Source: Colwellia sp.
GTDB taxonomy: Bacteria > Pseudomonadota > Gammaproteobacteria > Enterobacterales > Alteromonadaceae
Assembly (NCBI RefSeq): GCF_013214175.1
Contig: NZ_JABSPA010000001.1
Span: forward strand, 113,953-158,101
Length of the DNA stretch: 44,149 nt
Direction: 5' to 3'
In this document: piece by piece, positions 35,060 through 43,260 of the stretch
Layout of the letters: every line of letters begins with the position of its first letter
Numbering within the stretch: the stretch's first letter is position 1
The notes under the pieces: model-generated
Told to the model about the DNA's origin: nothing
Databases searched by the model: none
The model's input: only the letters and a program-made list of their open reading frames with translations
Program-made: the position numbers and the translations under genes

Positions 35060-35839
35060 ATGTCCAAAGTAAGTAAGAAAAGCCTCATCGCGACAGCGAT
35101 GGTTGGCGCACTAGCACTAGCTGGTAGCAATATCGCTGCTGCTGATCCATTAACAGACCTTCAAAAAGCTGAAGCGAAAATCTTCAAGCAATCTGCAAAG
35201 TCACAAGCGAAAATCAACAGCATCTACGAACAAACGCAAGATCTTCTTGCTGAGTACCGTAATGCAGTTGATGAAGGTGACGTATTACGTGGTTATAACG
35301 ACCATGTTCAACGTATGGTTGATGATCAACAAGTCAATTTAGTTTCATTGCAAAGACAAATTGATAGTATCGATGAGTTCAAGCAAGGTGTTGTACCGTT
35401 AATGTACAAGATGATTGACTCACTTGATAAATTTATTGAGCTTGATGTTCCGATGAACCTTGAGCGTCGTAAAGACCGTATTGCTAATCTTCGCGATATA
35501 ATGGACGATTCAAACGTTACTACTTCTGAGCAATTTCGTTTAGTACTTGAAGCTTATGAAATTGAAGCAGGTTACGGTACTATCTTTGATGCATACCAAG
35601 GTGAGATTGACTTAGGCGGTCGTACACTAACTGCTGATTTCGTTCACATGGGCCGCGTTGCTCTTGTTGCACAATCTCTTGATGCTAAGAATTCTTGGTT
35701 ATGGAATAATCAAACACGTGCATGGGAAGAGTTAGGTGATGAATATTTAAAACCTATAACTGATGCCATCCGTATGGCACGTAAGCAACTTCCGATGGAT
35801 TTAGCTAAATTACCAGTATTTGCAGCGGGAGCGAAATAA
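35060..35839 (+). CDS. DUF3450 periplasmic coiled-coil protein of the TonB2 operon
   Basis: 259 residues from the ATG at 35060; a TTG nine bases earlier is less likely. A signal peptide (about 1-28, ending NIAAA) precedes a helical, coiled-coil-prone domain rich in Gln, Asp and Arg. DUF3450 proteins are consistently encoded first in operons with TtpC, ExbB, ExbD and TonB in marine gammaproteobacteria. A periplasmic accessory role in TonB energisation is inferred from this association. The stop overlaps the next start by one base (TAATG). Confidence 0.88.
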   Translation: MSKVSKKSLIATAMVGALALAGSNIAAADPLTDLQKAEAKIFKQSAKSQAKINSIYEQTQDLLAEYRNAVDEGDVLRGYNDHVQRMVDDQQVNLVSLQRQIDSIDEFKQGVVPLMYKMIDSLDKFIELDVPMNLERRKDRIANLRDIMDDSNVTTSEQFRLVLEAYEIEAGYGTIFDAYQGEIDLGGRTLTADFVHMGRVALVAQSLDAKNSWLWNNQTRAWEELGDEYLKPITDAIRMARKQLPMDLAKLPVFAAGAK

Positions 35840-37188
35840 TGAAGAAAGTTATTAATTTTGTATTGCTAGCAGCGTCTTTAACGACTGGTTTTGTAGCAAC
35901 AACTCAAGCAAATCAATTAGATGATTTGTTAAAACAAGTAAAAGCTGACCGTGTATCTGAAGCTAAACTTGATAAAAAACGTGAAGCTGAATTTTTATCA
36001 GCACGCGCTGACAAATCGGCTTTATTAAATAAAGCTAAAAAAGAGTTAACAAGTCAGCAAGCACGTAACAAGCGTTTAACTAAAGCTTATGCAGCGAATG
36101 AAATTTCTCTTACGCAAAAGTCAGTTGAATTAGATAATGCCACCGGTACTTTAGGTGAAATGTTTGGTGTTTCACGTGCTGCAGCTGCTAATGCCTTTGG
36201 CCAAATCAGTACTTCAATTGTAAGTGCTGAGTTTCCTAACCGTGGTGAAGCACTTAATCGTATCGCTAACGCAAAAGAAATTCCAAGTATCGCTGATCTA
36301 GAAGAATTATGGTTTGCTTTACAAACTGAAATGACTGAGTCAGGTAAAATTTCACAATTCAGTGTTGATGTAACTAAACTTGATGGCACTAAATCTACTG
36401 AAACGATTACTCGTATCGGTACTTTTAACCTAGTATCAGCTGACGGTTACTTAACTTACAACGATGAAGTAGGTCAAGTTCAACCTTTACCTAAACAACC
36501 TGCAGGCTATATCAGTGAAACTGCTGCAGATTTCTTCAATACTTCTTCAGGATATGCCGCAGTTTATGTCGATCCTTCACGTGGTGGTATCTTAGCATTA
36601 GAAACACGTAAGAAAACTGTTGAAGAATTCTTCCATGAAGGTAAAGAAGTTGGTTACGCTATCACGGTATTATTTATCATTGGTCTTCTTATTGCAGCTG
36701 AACGTTTAATCGTTTTAGGTGGCATGACTTCTCGCATTAAAACGCAAGAGAAAAACCTTGATAAACCAAATGAAAATAACCCATTAGGTCGTCTACTTAA
36801 AGTTTTCTATGATAACCAATCTGCAGATGCTGAAACACTAGAATTAAAACTTGATGAAGCGATTCTTCGTGAAACTCCACAAGTTGACCGTGGTGTTAAC
36901 TTAATCAAAATGTTTGCTGCTATTGCCCCGCTTATGGGTCTATTAGGTACAGTAATCGGTATGATTATGACTTTCCAAACAATTACTTTGTTTGGTACCG
37001 GCGACCCGAAAATCATGGCTGGTAACATCTCACTTGCCCTTGTTACAACAGCATTAGGTTTGATTTGTGCATTACCACTTATCTTAATCCACTCAATTGT
37101 TGCAGGTAAGAGTAAATCAGTTTTACAAAAACTTGATGAGCAAAGCGCTGGTTTAATCGCTGCTATTGCTGAGAAGGGGTCCAAATAA
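35839..37188 (+). CDS. ttpC: TtpC-like MotA/TolQ/ExbB proton channel family protein
   Basis: 449 residues, much larger than classical ExbB. A signal sequence (about 1-24, ending TTQAN) is followed by a long periplasmic part with a coiled coil at about 30-100. A membrane segment lies near 270-290, and then a MotA/TolQ/ExbB domain (KMFAAIAPLMGLLGTVIGMIMTFQTI and SLALVTTALGLICALPLILIHS). This is the architecture of TtpC, required with TonB2-ExbB2-ExbD2 in vibrios. It overlaps both neighbours by one base, indicating tight translational coupling. Confidence 0.9.
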   Translation: MKKVINFVLLAASLTTGFVATTQANQLDDLLKQVKADRVSEAKLDKKREAEFLSARADKSALLNKAKKELTSQQARNKRLTKAYAANEISLTQKSVELDNATGTLGEMFGVSRAAAANAFGQISTSIVSAEFPNRGEALNRIANAKEIPSIADLEELWFALQTEMTESGKISQFSVDVTKLDGTKSTETITRIGTFNLVSADGYLTYNDEVGQVQPLPKQPAGYISETAADFFNTSSGYAAVYVDPSRGGILALETRKKTVEEFFHEGKEVGYAITVLFIIGLLIAAERLIVLGGMTSRIKTQEKNLDKPNENNPLGRLLKVFYDNQSADAETLELKLDEAILRETPQVDRGVNLIKMFAAIAPLMGLLGTVIGMIMTFQTITLFGTGDPKIMAGNISLALVTTALGLICALPLILIHSIVAGKSKSVLQKLDEQSAGLIAAIAEKGSK

Positions 37189-37712
37189 TGTTATTCCTGA
37201 TAGAGCTTTGGGAATCTGTCAGGGGTTTTATTGCGACAGGTGGCAACGTTCTTTATGCTGTTGCCTTCGCACTCTTATTAATGTGGATACTGATGATTGA
37301 ACGCTTTTGGTTCTTAACATCAGAGTACCCAAAACTTAGAGATAGTATTATCGCTAATTGGGAAGCTCGTACAGACACTACGTCTTGGTATGCACATCGA
37401 ATTAGAGAGACTTGGATCTCCGAAGCAGCAGAATTACTCGAAAAGCGTATGATTACCATAAAAACCTTGGTGGCTATGTGTCCTCTTATCGGCTTACTGG
37501 GAACAGTAACGGGTATGATCGGCGTATTTGAAGTCATGGCAGAACAAGGTACAGGTAATCCACGACTAATGGCCGCTGGTATTTCGCAAGCAACAATTCC
37601 GACTATGGCGGGTATGGTTGCAGCGTTATCAGGTGTGTTCTTTAGTACAAGACTTGACGCTAAACTTAAACTAGCAAAGGCTAAACTGGTTGACAGTTTA
37701 CCTCATCACTAG
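37188..37712 (+). CDS. exbB: Biopolymer transport protein ExbB (TonB2 type)
   Basis: 174 residues, the short ExbB form. It has three membrane segments: near 20-38, then ALVAMCPLIGLLGTVTGMIGVFEVM-like and ATIPTMAGMVAALSGVFF-like stretches of the proton-channel domain. With ExbD it harvests proton motive force for TonB. The start overlaps the ttpC stop (TAATG); exbD follows after 12 bp with AGAGAG as its ribosome binding site. Confidence 0.93.
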   Translation: MLFLIELWESVRGFIATGGNVLYAVAFALLLMWILMIERFWFLTSEYPKLRDSIIANWEARTDTTSWYAHRIRETWISEAAELLEKRMITIKTLVAMCPLIGLLGTVTGMIGVFEVMAEQGTGNPRLMAAGISQATIPTMAGMVAALSGVFFSTRLDAKLKLAKAKLVDSLPHH

Positions 37713-37724
37713 AGAGAACTATTC

Positions 37725-38126
37725 ATGGCACGTAAAAAAATCCGTGAGGACGAAGAAGCAGTAATTGATATGACACCGATGCTAGACATCGTATTTATCA
37801 TGCTGATCTTCTTCATCGTAACCACTTCTTTTGTAAAAGAAGCAGGTATTGAAGTAAATAAACCGAAAGCGGCGAATCAAACTAAGCAAAAAAATGCCAA
37901 TATCTTTGTTGCAATTAAAGAGAATGGTGAGATTTGGTTAGATAAAGGTCGAGTAGATATTGAACGTGTTGGTGCAAGAATTGAAAAATTACTTGCTGAG
38001 CAACCTACTGATGTTGTAATCATTCAAGCTGACAAAGACGCCAAACACGGTGTTGTTGTTAAAGTAATGGATGCAATAAAAGAGGCTGGCATAGACCGAA
38101 TTTCTATCGCGGCTGCGAAGGGGTAA
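37725..38126 (+). CDS. exbD: Biopolymer transport protein ExbD (TonB2 type)
   Basis: 133 residues. One N-terminal membrane helix contains the essential aspartate of the family (Asp21 in MTPMLDIVFIMLIFF). A periplasmic domain follows. It is the stator partner of ExbB in energising TonB. It is three bases from tonB. Confidence 0.94.
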   Translation: MARKKIREDEEAVIDMTPMLDIVFIMLIFFIVTTSFVKEAGIEVNKPKAANQTKQKNANIFVAIKENGEIWLDKGRVDIERVGARIEKLLAEQPTDVVIIQADKDAKHGVVVKVMDAIKEAGIDRISIAAAKG

Positions 38127-38129
38127 AAT

Positions 38130-38744
38130 ATGGTTCGCTTTTTAGTATCAATACTACTAGGCGCTGCAGTTACCTTTGGCTTATTTGTATTTATGGCCTT
38201 CCTTGTTTCTAGCGGAGATAGAAGCAAAGAAGATCAGCAAGAAAATATAATAGTAGAAGTAAATACTACGCCGCCAAAGTCTGCAGCAGAGCAGCGTCGC
38301 CGTGTTCCGCCGCCGCCGCCTCCGCCGCCTAAAACGCCACCGAAGCAGCAAACACCGGAGCCTGAAACCAGCAACAATACTGGTGGTTTAAACTTCAATA
38401 TGCCGGGTGTACAGATGTCAAGCGCATCAACTGGTTTGTCTGCTCCTGGAGCAGGTATGGGACGTGATGGCGATGCTACACCGATCGTACGTATCGAGCC
38501 TAAGTACCCGATTCAAGCTGCTAGAGATGGTAAAGAAGGTTATGTAATCCTTTCTTTCTCCATCAATAAAATTGGTGGTGTTGAGGATGTTAAAGTTATA
38601 GAAGCTAAACCTAAGCGTGTCTTTGATAAAGAAGCTCGACGTGCACTTAGAAAGTGGAAATACAAACCGAAGATTGTTGATGGTGTACCTTTAGTACAAA
38701 AAGGCTTAACCGTTCAACTTGACTTCAAAATGGGAGGTGATTAG
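38130..38744 (+). CDS. tonB: Energy transducer TonB (TonB2 type)
   Basis: 204 residues. An N-terminal membrane helix (about 4-27) is followed by a proline-rich spacer with eight consecutive prolines near residues 60-67, shorter than in E. coli TonB. The C-terminal TonB domain from about 115 has the conserved EPKYPIQAARDGKEGYV. It contacts the Ton box of outer-membrane receptors across the periplasm. Cotranscription with ttpC, exbB and exbD is clear from the spacing. The nearby receptor gene is a plausible but not exclusive client. Confidence 0.95.
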   Translation: MVRFLVSILLGAAVTFGLFVFMAFLVSSGDRSKEDQQENIIVEVNTTPPKSAAEQRRRVPPPPPPPPKTPPKQQTPEPETSNNTGGLNFNMPGVQMSSASTGLSAPGAGMGRDGDATPIVRIEPKYPIQAARDGKEGYVILSFSINKIGGVEDVKVIEAKPKRVFDKEARRALRKWKYKPKIVDGVPLVQKGLTVQLDFKMGGD

Positions 38745-38746
38745 TT

Positions 38747-40039
38747 ATGTTTAATAAATTAGTGTTTAAAAACTTAAAACTTAAAAAATTATCCACTTCT
38801 CTAGTTGTTGTTGCTTCGTTACTTGTTGCGCAGGCTCCGTTTGCAAATTATGCGGAAGCTGCTGGTGCAGAAAAAACTGAGAAAAAGAAGCGTAAGACAC
38901 ACCTTGTTGGACCACGTGTTGGTAAGAAAGTACAAAAAGCTTTTGAAGCTTATAGTGCGGACGATGTCAAAGGTGCTCTAGATATTTTGTTGGATATTGA
39001 CCCTTCAAAATCTTATGACAAAGCTTATGTAGCTCGTATGATTTCTGTTATGTATGCAACCTTAGGTAACAATGAGCAGAAAACCATTGAATATCTTAAA
39101 AAAGCTATAGAGCCTGATCTACTGAATACAGTCGATCATAGCCAGTCTTTAAAGTTATTGGGCGACATGCAAATGCAGACCAAAGACTTTAAAGGTGCGT
39201 TGCAGACTTTTTATGCTTGGATGGATTTCTCTGGTGAGAGTGATGGTCAAACCTATATTAAAATTGCTAATGCGTATTACTCATTAAAGCAACTAGATAA
39301 AGTAATTGAGCCAGCTAATAAAGCGATTGCTGCTTTTGGTGATAAGCCAAATCAAAACCCGTACATATTGAAAATTACGTCTTACTATGAACGTAAAATG
39401 TATAAAGATGCTGTTAAGGTTTTAGAGACGGTAATTCAGATCTTCCCGGAAAATAAACAGTGGTGGACACAATTGCCAATGTTTTATTTACTGATCGAAG
39501 ATTATGATAAAGCAACTCAAACACTCGACTTAGCTTATAAACTTGGTCACTTGCAGAAAGAAGGTCAAATAAAGACTCTGGCAAGCTTATACTCACAATC
39601 TGAAGCGCCGGTTAAGGCTGCTAAGTTGTTAGAAAAGCATATTGCTTCAGGTCTGGTTAAACGTGACGATAAAAGTATCGCTACTTTAGCTAATGCTTGG
39701 CATTCAGCACAACATATTGGTAAAGCCGCAAGTTATTATGGTGAATTAGCCAAAATTACTAATAATGCGAAACATTATCGTAAACAAGGTATGTTGTTAA
39801 AACAAGATGAGCAATTTGCTAAGGCTATTGTTGCTTTGAATAAAGCTCTTGAATTAGGTGTTTCTAATCAAGGCCAAATTCATAACAATATTGCTCAATC
39901 GTATTTCTATCTTGAGAAATACAAAAAAGCCTATGCAGCAATTCAAAAAGCAATGAAAGACCCTAGTGCACGTAGAAATGCTAAAGGTTGGAAAAGCTTT
40001 ATTGTTGACACAGCTAGACGCAAGAACGTTACTATTTAG
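38747..40039 (+). CDS. TPR-repeat periplasmic protein of the TonB2 operon
   Basis: 430 residues, starting two bases after tonB. A long signal peptide with basic N-region (KNLKLKKLS) ends near NYAEAA. The rest is helical with tetratricopeptide-like repeats, for example SLKLLGDMQMQTKDFKGALQ, AIVALNKALELGVSNQGQIHNNIAQSYFYLEKYKKAYAAIQKAM towards the end. TPR proteins of this kind close TonB2-type operons in vibrios and shewanellae and probably act as a scaffold or stability factor; direct evidence for this one is lacking. A terminator follows. Confidence 0.88.
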   Translation: MFNKLVFKNLKLKKLSTSLVVVASLLVAQAPFANYAEAAGAEKTEKKKRKTHLVGPRVGKKVQKAFEAYSADDVKGALDILLDIDPSKSYDKAYVARMISVMYATLGNNEQKTIEYLKKAIEPDLLNTVDHSQSLKLLGDMQMQTKDFKGALQTFYAWMDFSGESDGQTYIKIANAYYSLKQLDKVIEPANKAIAAFGDKPNQNPYILKITSYYERKMYKDAVKVLETVIQIFPENKQWWTQLPMFYLLIEDYDKATQTLDLAYKLGHLQKEGQIKTLASLYSQSEAPVKAAKLLEKHIASGLVKRDDKSIATLANAWHSAQHIGKAASYYGELAKITNNAKHYRKQGMLLKQDEQFAKAIVALNKALELGVSNQGQIHNNIAQSYFYLEKYKKAYAAIQKAMKDPSARRNAKGWKSFIVDTARRKNVTI

Positions 40040-40074
40040 TTTGAACGCTTAGCGTTAAGTTAAATTTTAATATT

Positions 40075-40111
40075 AAAACCAGCATATATCTTACGGTAAT
40101 GCTGGTTTTTT
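40075..40111 (+). terminator. Terminator of the TonB2-type operon
   Basis: AAAACCAGCAT (40075-40085) pairs with ATGCTGGTTTT (40099-40109) around a 13-nt loop, followed by TT. It isolates the operon from the cysteine-repeat peptide gene. Confidence 0.8.
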
Positions 40112-40182
40112 ATTGCCTAAATTTTATTAGGATGAAATTTTTATTTACCCGCTCAGGTCTATGTAAAAAGTCATATCACTAA

Positions 40183-40201
40183 ATCTCAATGATAATGAGA
40201 T
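40183..40201. promoter_or_regulatory. Palindrome with Fur-like core upstream of the Cys-repeat peptide gene
   Basis: ATCTCA (40183-40188) and TGAGAT (40196-40201) flank ATGATAA. The core CAATGATAATGAGA recalls Fur boxes (GATAATGATAAT...) but matches the full 19-bp consensus at only about half the positions. It ends 35 bp before the ATG. A metal-responsive operator is a guess. Confidence 0.3.
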
Positions 40202-40236
40202 CACAAACAAATCAGTAAAGATAAAGGAAATAAATC

Positions 40237-40641
40237 ATGAATATAGTTAAGAAATCATCAATAGCAGCGGTACTTGGCTTACTTACTTTTAGCCTTTTTG
40301 CTAGTAATGTGGCAAAAGCAGAGACAAACCCTTTTGCAGCCAATGAACTAGTCACTATTGCCGCGGAACACACCGATACTAAATGTGGTGAAGGTAAAGC
40401 GAAAGATGGTAAAAAAGGTAAGTGTGGGGAAGGTAAAATGAAAGACCACAAAAAAGGCAAGTGTGGTGAAGGTAAAATGCACGCTGCTAAAGAAGGCAAG
40501 TGTGGCGAAGGTAAAATGAACGCTGCTAAAGAAGGCAAGTGCGGCGAAGGTAAAATGAAAGCCGCTAAAAAAGGAAAATGTGGTGAGGGCAAGTGCGGTG
40601 AAGGTAAAATGAAAGACAAAAGTAAAAAGTGTGGTGGCTAA
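40237..40641 (+). CDS. Secreted Cys-repeat peptide, HvfA/bufferin-like RiPP precursor candidate
   Basis: 134 residues. A signal peptide (1-28, ending VAKA) precedes a short linker and then a Lys/Gly/Cys/Glu-rich region with eight cysteines: 50, 63, 76, 89, 102, 115, 120 and 132. Five tandem 13-residue units of form GKMxxxKxGKCGE run from residue 53 to 117. The motif (E/K)GKCGEG is the one modified to copper-binding oxazolone/thioamide pairs by MNIO (DUF692) enzymes in HvfA-type peptides, which also have signal peptides. AAAGGA precedes the ATG. No DUF692, DUF2063 or DoxX gene is present in the window, so the modifying enzymes would be encoded elsewhere. It could instead be an unmodified metal-binding or structural low-complexity protein. 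Confidence 0.75.
   Translation: MNIVKKSSIAAVLGLLTFSLFASNVAKAETNPFAANELVTIAAEHTDTKCGEGKAKDGKKGKCGEGKMKDHKKGKCGEGKMHAAKEGKCGEGKMNAAKEGKCGEGKMKAAKKGKCGEGKCGEGKMKDKSKKCGG
40393..40587 (+). repeat. Five in-frame 39-bp tandem repeats
   Basis: Each unit encodes 13 residues ending GKCGE. Units three and four are nearly identical at DNA level, differing at a few positions, while one, two and five have drifted more. This points to expansion by recent unit duplication under selection for the cysteine spacing. Confidence 0.9.
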
Positions 40642-40674
40642 TTCCCTCACTTACTATTAGGTAATGAATAAATG

Positions 40675-40695
40675 ACGGGCTAAGGCCCGTTTTTT
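40675..40695 (+). terminator. Terminator after the Cys-repeat peptide gene
   Basis: ACGGGC (40675-40680) pairs with GCCCGT (40685-40690) around TAAG, followed by a T-run. It makes the peptide gene monocistronic. Confidence 0.85.
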
Positions 40696-40796
40696 GTGGC
40701 TAATAAACTAAGGCACTCACCGTAAGGTCATCATCAAGTAACTTGGCTATATATAGCTATACTGTAATAAGCATACTTACTGTATCCGAGGTTTAT

Positions 40797-41276
40797 ATGA
40801 ACACTTCAACCCGACTAACTCGCTATTTAACTGAAAAATGCATTCCTTACCAAGTGGTTGAACATTTCCACAGTAATAGTTCTGTTGGCACGGCAATTAC
40901 AGCTAATATTTCTTTAAAACAAATAGCCAAAGCTGTGTTGTTGAAAAATCATGAAGATAAAAAGTTGCTGGCGATACTACCCGCGGCTGACAAAATTAGC
41001 CTATCTGCACTTAATGATAATCTACATGGTAGCTATCAATTAATGAAGGAGCAGGAAGTCTATCAGGTATTTTCTGATTGTAATCCTGGCGCTGTCCCCC
41101 CAGCGGCGGATGCTTATCATTTGAGTATGGTTTGTGAACAAGAGTTAGCTAAATTATCAAAAGTTTACCTCGAAGCAGGCGATCATGAGACGCTACTTTG
41201 TGTTAATCAGCATGACTTCAAAACGTTAATGACATCTGGCAAACAGCTGCACTTTAGCAGAGAAGTATTTCACTAA
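40797..41276 (+). CDS. YbaK/EbsC-family aminoacyl-tRNA deacylase-like protein
   Basis: 159 residues from the ATG at 40797, chosen for CCGAGG upstream; an earlier TTG would add 18 unconserved residues. The YbaK fold is recognised from KQIAKAVLLKN and the late FSDCNPGAVPPA motif. Such proteins hydrolyse wrongly charged tRNAs (Cys- or Ala-tRNA-Pro for YbaK/ProX types). The free-standing form here corrects errors in trans. The substrate cannot be assigned from sequence alone. Confidence 0.85.
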   Translation: MNTSTRLTRYLTEKCIPYQVVEHFHSNSSVGTAITANISLKQIAKAVLLKNHEDKKLLAILPAADKISLSALNDNLHGSYQLMKEQEVYQVFSDCNPGAVPPAADAYHLSMVCEQELAKLSKVYLEAGDHETLLCVNQHDFKTLMTSGKQLHFSREVFH

Positions 41277-41343
41277 CAGTTATGTTAGCTATTAGCCTTA
41301 GTGTGTATAATAGCGTTCTTATGCTTATGTACTGGATATTACC

Positions 41344-42021
41344 GTGAACAATAATGATGTTTTACGCCGCTTGCGTTACACCTTTAATTTTAATGATAAA
41401 CAAATGGTAGCGATTTTTGCCTCTGCAGGTGAGGAAGTAAGCCGTGAACAAATAAGTCAATGGTTGAAAAAAGACGATGATGGCGACTTTGTTTCATTAT
41501 TTGATACCAAATTAGCAATATTTCTCAATGGCTTTATAAATGAAAAACGTGGTAAAAAACCTGGTGCTCAGGCGATACCAGAGAAGCGACTATCCAATAA
41601 TATTATTTTAACAAAACTTAAGATCGCACTTAATCTACAAGCTGAACAATTAATTTCACTGCTAGAAACCGTTGACTTTCGTCTAAGCAAACCGGAATTA
41701 AGTGCCTTTTCACGTAAAGTTGATCATAAACATTATCGAGAGTGTAAAGATCAGGTTTTACGAAACTTGTTACAGGCTATTGATAAAAAATATCATGTCG
41801 AAAGAAGTAAGAAAATAGTTAGTTCAACAGATAAACCTGCGAAACCAGGTAATGACAAAGGCAATTACGCTAAGAAAAAAACAAATAAAACAAGTGAAAC
41901 GAATAAAGAAAAGCCCTCATCGCCATGGGTAGAAGGGGCAAGGCCAAATGCTAGTAATATTTATGTTAACCCAAACAGCACGGATAATCCTAAACGTCAA
42001 AAGCTCAAACTGTCCAAGTAA
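41344..42021 (+). CDS. DUF1456 (YehS-like) protein with basic C-terminal tail
   Basis: 225 residues from a GTG start, supported by the family start NNNDVLRRLRYTFN. It contains two DUF1456 repeats: residues 1-70, and about 83-150 beginning NNIILTKLKIALNL and containing FRLSKPELSAFSRK. E. coli YehS is about 155 residues; the additional 70 here are rich in Lys, Asn, Ser and Pro and look disordered, possibly RNA- or DNA-binding. Function of the family is unknown. The ribosome binding site is weak (GGAT). Confidence 0.85.
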   Translation: MNNNDVLRRLRYTFNFNDKQMVAIFASAGEEVSREQISQWLKKDDDGDFVSLFDTKLAIFLNGFINEKRGKKPGAQAIPEKRLSNNIILTKLKIALNLQAEQLISLLETVDFRLSKPELSAFSRKVDHKHYRECKDQVLRNLLQAIDKKYHVERSKKIVSSTDKPAKPGNDKGNYAKKKTNKTSETNKEKPSSPWVEGARPNASNIYVNPNSTDNPKRQKLKLSK

Positions 42022-42105
42022 AGATAAGTCTTTGGCAATGAAATTATACATTAGTGCTAAGTTGGCGTTACATTGAAATTATTTTGTTTCATCTTTGATC
42101 TACGA

Positions 42106-42137
42106 TTACCCTATAAACTGAAATAATTATAGGGTAA
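42106..42137. promoter_or_regulatory. Perfect 11-bp inverted repeat before the receiver-domain gene
   Basis: TTACCCTATAA (42106-42116) and TTATAGGGTAA (42127-42137) are separated by 10 nt. No T-run follows, so it is not a standard terminator. It ends 32 bp before the next start and could be an operator or a leader hairpin. It may equally mark the end of the preceding transcript. Confidence 0.55.
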
Positions 42138-42169
42138 GATCCGCGCAAAATTAGCTATAACTGTTAAAA

Positions 42170-42571
42170 ATGTATATGAATATATTAGTTGTTGATGACA
42201 AAAAAACTGTTCAAGATTTACTAACAGAGTTACTCATTTCACAGGGGCATAATGTTGATAAAGCGATTAATGGTCTAGATGCTTTAGGTAAAGCACAACA
42301 AGGCAATTACCAGCTCTTTATTATCGACCATTTAATGCCTTTGATGAATGGGCTACAGCTTACTAAAAACTTAAAAAAAATCCCCGAACTTGCTGATACT
42401 AAAATCATATTTATGACAACCCAGGGTAGTCATACCCTTAAAGGTTTGCCTGAATTCTCGTTGTTTGATCGCGTTATCGATAAGCCTATTAATAAAGAGT
42501 TATTACTAAGTTTTATTACAGAGTTCAGTGATTCAAGCTTTGAGAGTGAGGGCTTGCAAGTTAATTCATAA
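42170..42571 (+). CDS. Single-domain response regulator (CheY-like receiver)
   Basis: 133 residues, one receiver domain and no output domain. Acidic pocket Asp9-Asp10, phosphoacceptor Asp53 in FIIDHLMPLMNG, Thr83/Thr84 in FMTTQ, and Lys105 in DKPIN are all in place, so it should be phosphorylatable. No histidine kinase is encoded nearby; its partner is unknown. The ATG at 42170 or the one at 42176 could be the start, and neither has a clear ribosome binding site. Confidence 0.88.
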   Translation: MYMNILVVDDKKTVQDLLTELLISQGHNVDKAINGLDALGKAQQGNYQLFIIDHLMPLMNGLQLTKNLKKIPELADTKIIFMTTQGSHTLKGLPEFSLFDRVIDKPINKELLLSFITEFSDSSFESEGLQVNS

Positions 42572-42685
42572 TATTGCTTAAGCAGGCGTATTATCGCTAT
42601 AAAAAATAGTAGAATTGCTTTATGCTTTACATATCTATTTATTACTATTACAGCGAGCCTATCTAAGGCTTTCTGCTTCGAAATC

Positions 42686-43231
42686 ATGAATAATACCCAA
42701 CAACAACAATTGCTCAATGCGATACAGACTGTCCCTGATTATCCAGTTAAAGGCATTCTGTTTCGCGATGTCACCAGCTTATTAGAAGATGCAGAGGCTT
42801 TTGCTTTAACCATTGAGCTATTAGCCAATACCTACAGAAATAAAGGTTTTACCAAGGTTGTTGGTACTGAGGCTCGCGGTTTCCTCTTTGGCGCCCCTTT
42901 GGCGCTTGCTCTGAATATAGGCTTTATTCCTGTACGAAAGCCAGGCAAGTTACCTCGTGATACCTATGCACAGGCTTATCAATTAGAGTACGGCGAAGAT
43001 ATCTTAGAAATTCACCAAGATGCGCTAACTCCAGCAGATAAAGTGCTTATCATTGATGATTTATTAGCAACTGGCGGTACCATTGAGGCAACAACTAAAT
43101 TGATCCGACGTCTTGGTGCGCAAGTACAAGATGCTGGTTTTGTTATTTCTTTACCTGATTTAGGTGGCGAAAAACGCCTTGCAGATATTAATATCACCCC
43201 TTATTCGCTTCTTCAGTATCAAGGCGAATAA
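42686..43231 (+). CDS. apt: Adenine phosphoribosyltransferase
   Basis: 181 residues, the usual length. It converts adenine and PRPP to AMP in purine salvage. The family start [18 protein letters not shown] and the PRPP-binding motif [13 protein letters not shown] (residues 120-132) are intact, as is the [16 protein letters not shown] segment. It is followed 29 bp later by dnaX, the conserved apt-dnaX order of gammaproteobacteria, so the two are probably co-transcribed. Confidence 0.96.
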   Translation: MNNTQQQQLLNAIQTVPDYPVKGILFRDVTSLLEDAEAFALTIELLANTYRNKGFTKVVGTEARGFLFGAPLALALNIGFIPVRKPGKLPRDTYAQAYQLEYGEDILEIHQDALTPADKVLIIDDLLATGGTIEATTKLIRRLGAQVQDAGFVISLPDLGGEKRLADINITPYSLLQYQGE

Positions 43232-43260
43232 TTTGTCACTGAATCAAAAAGTAATTTAAT

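Noticed and set aside
40212..40619. Minus-strand open frame encoding LPSPHLP repeats (and a second one at 40348-40650)
   Set aside because: These are antisense readings of the 39-bp coding repeats of the Cys-rich peptide; the plus frame has a signal peptide, ribosome binding site and terminator.
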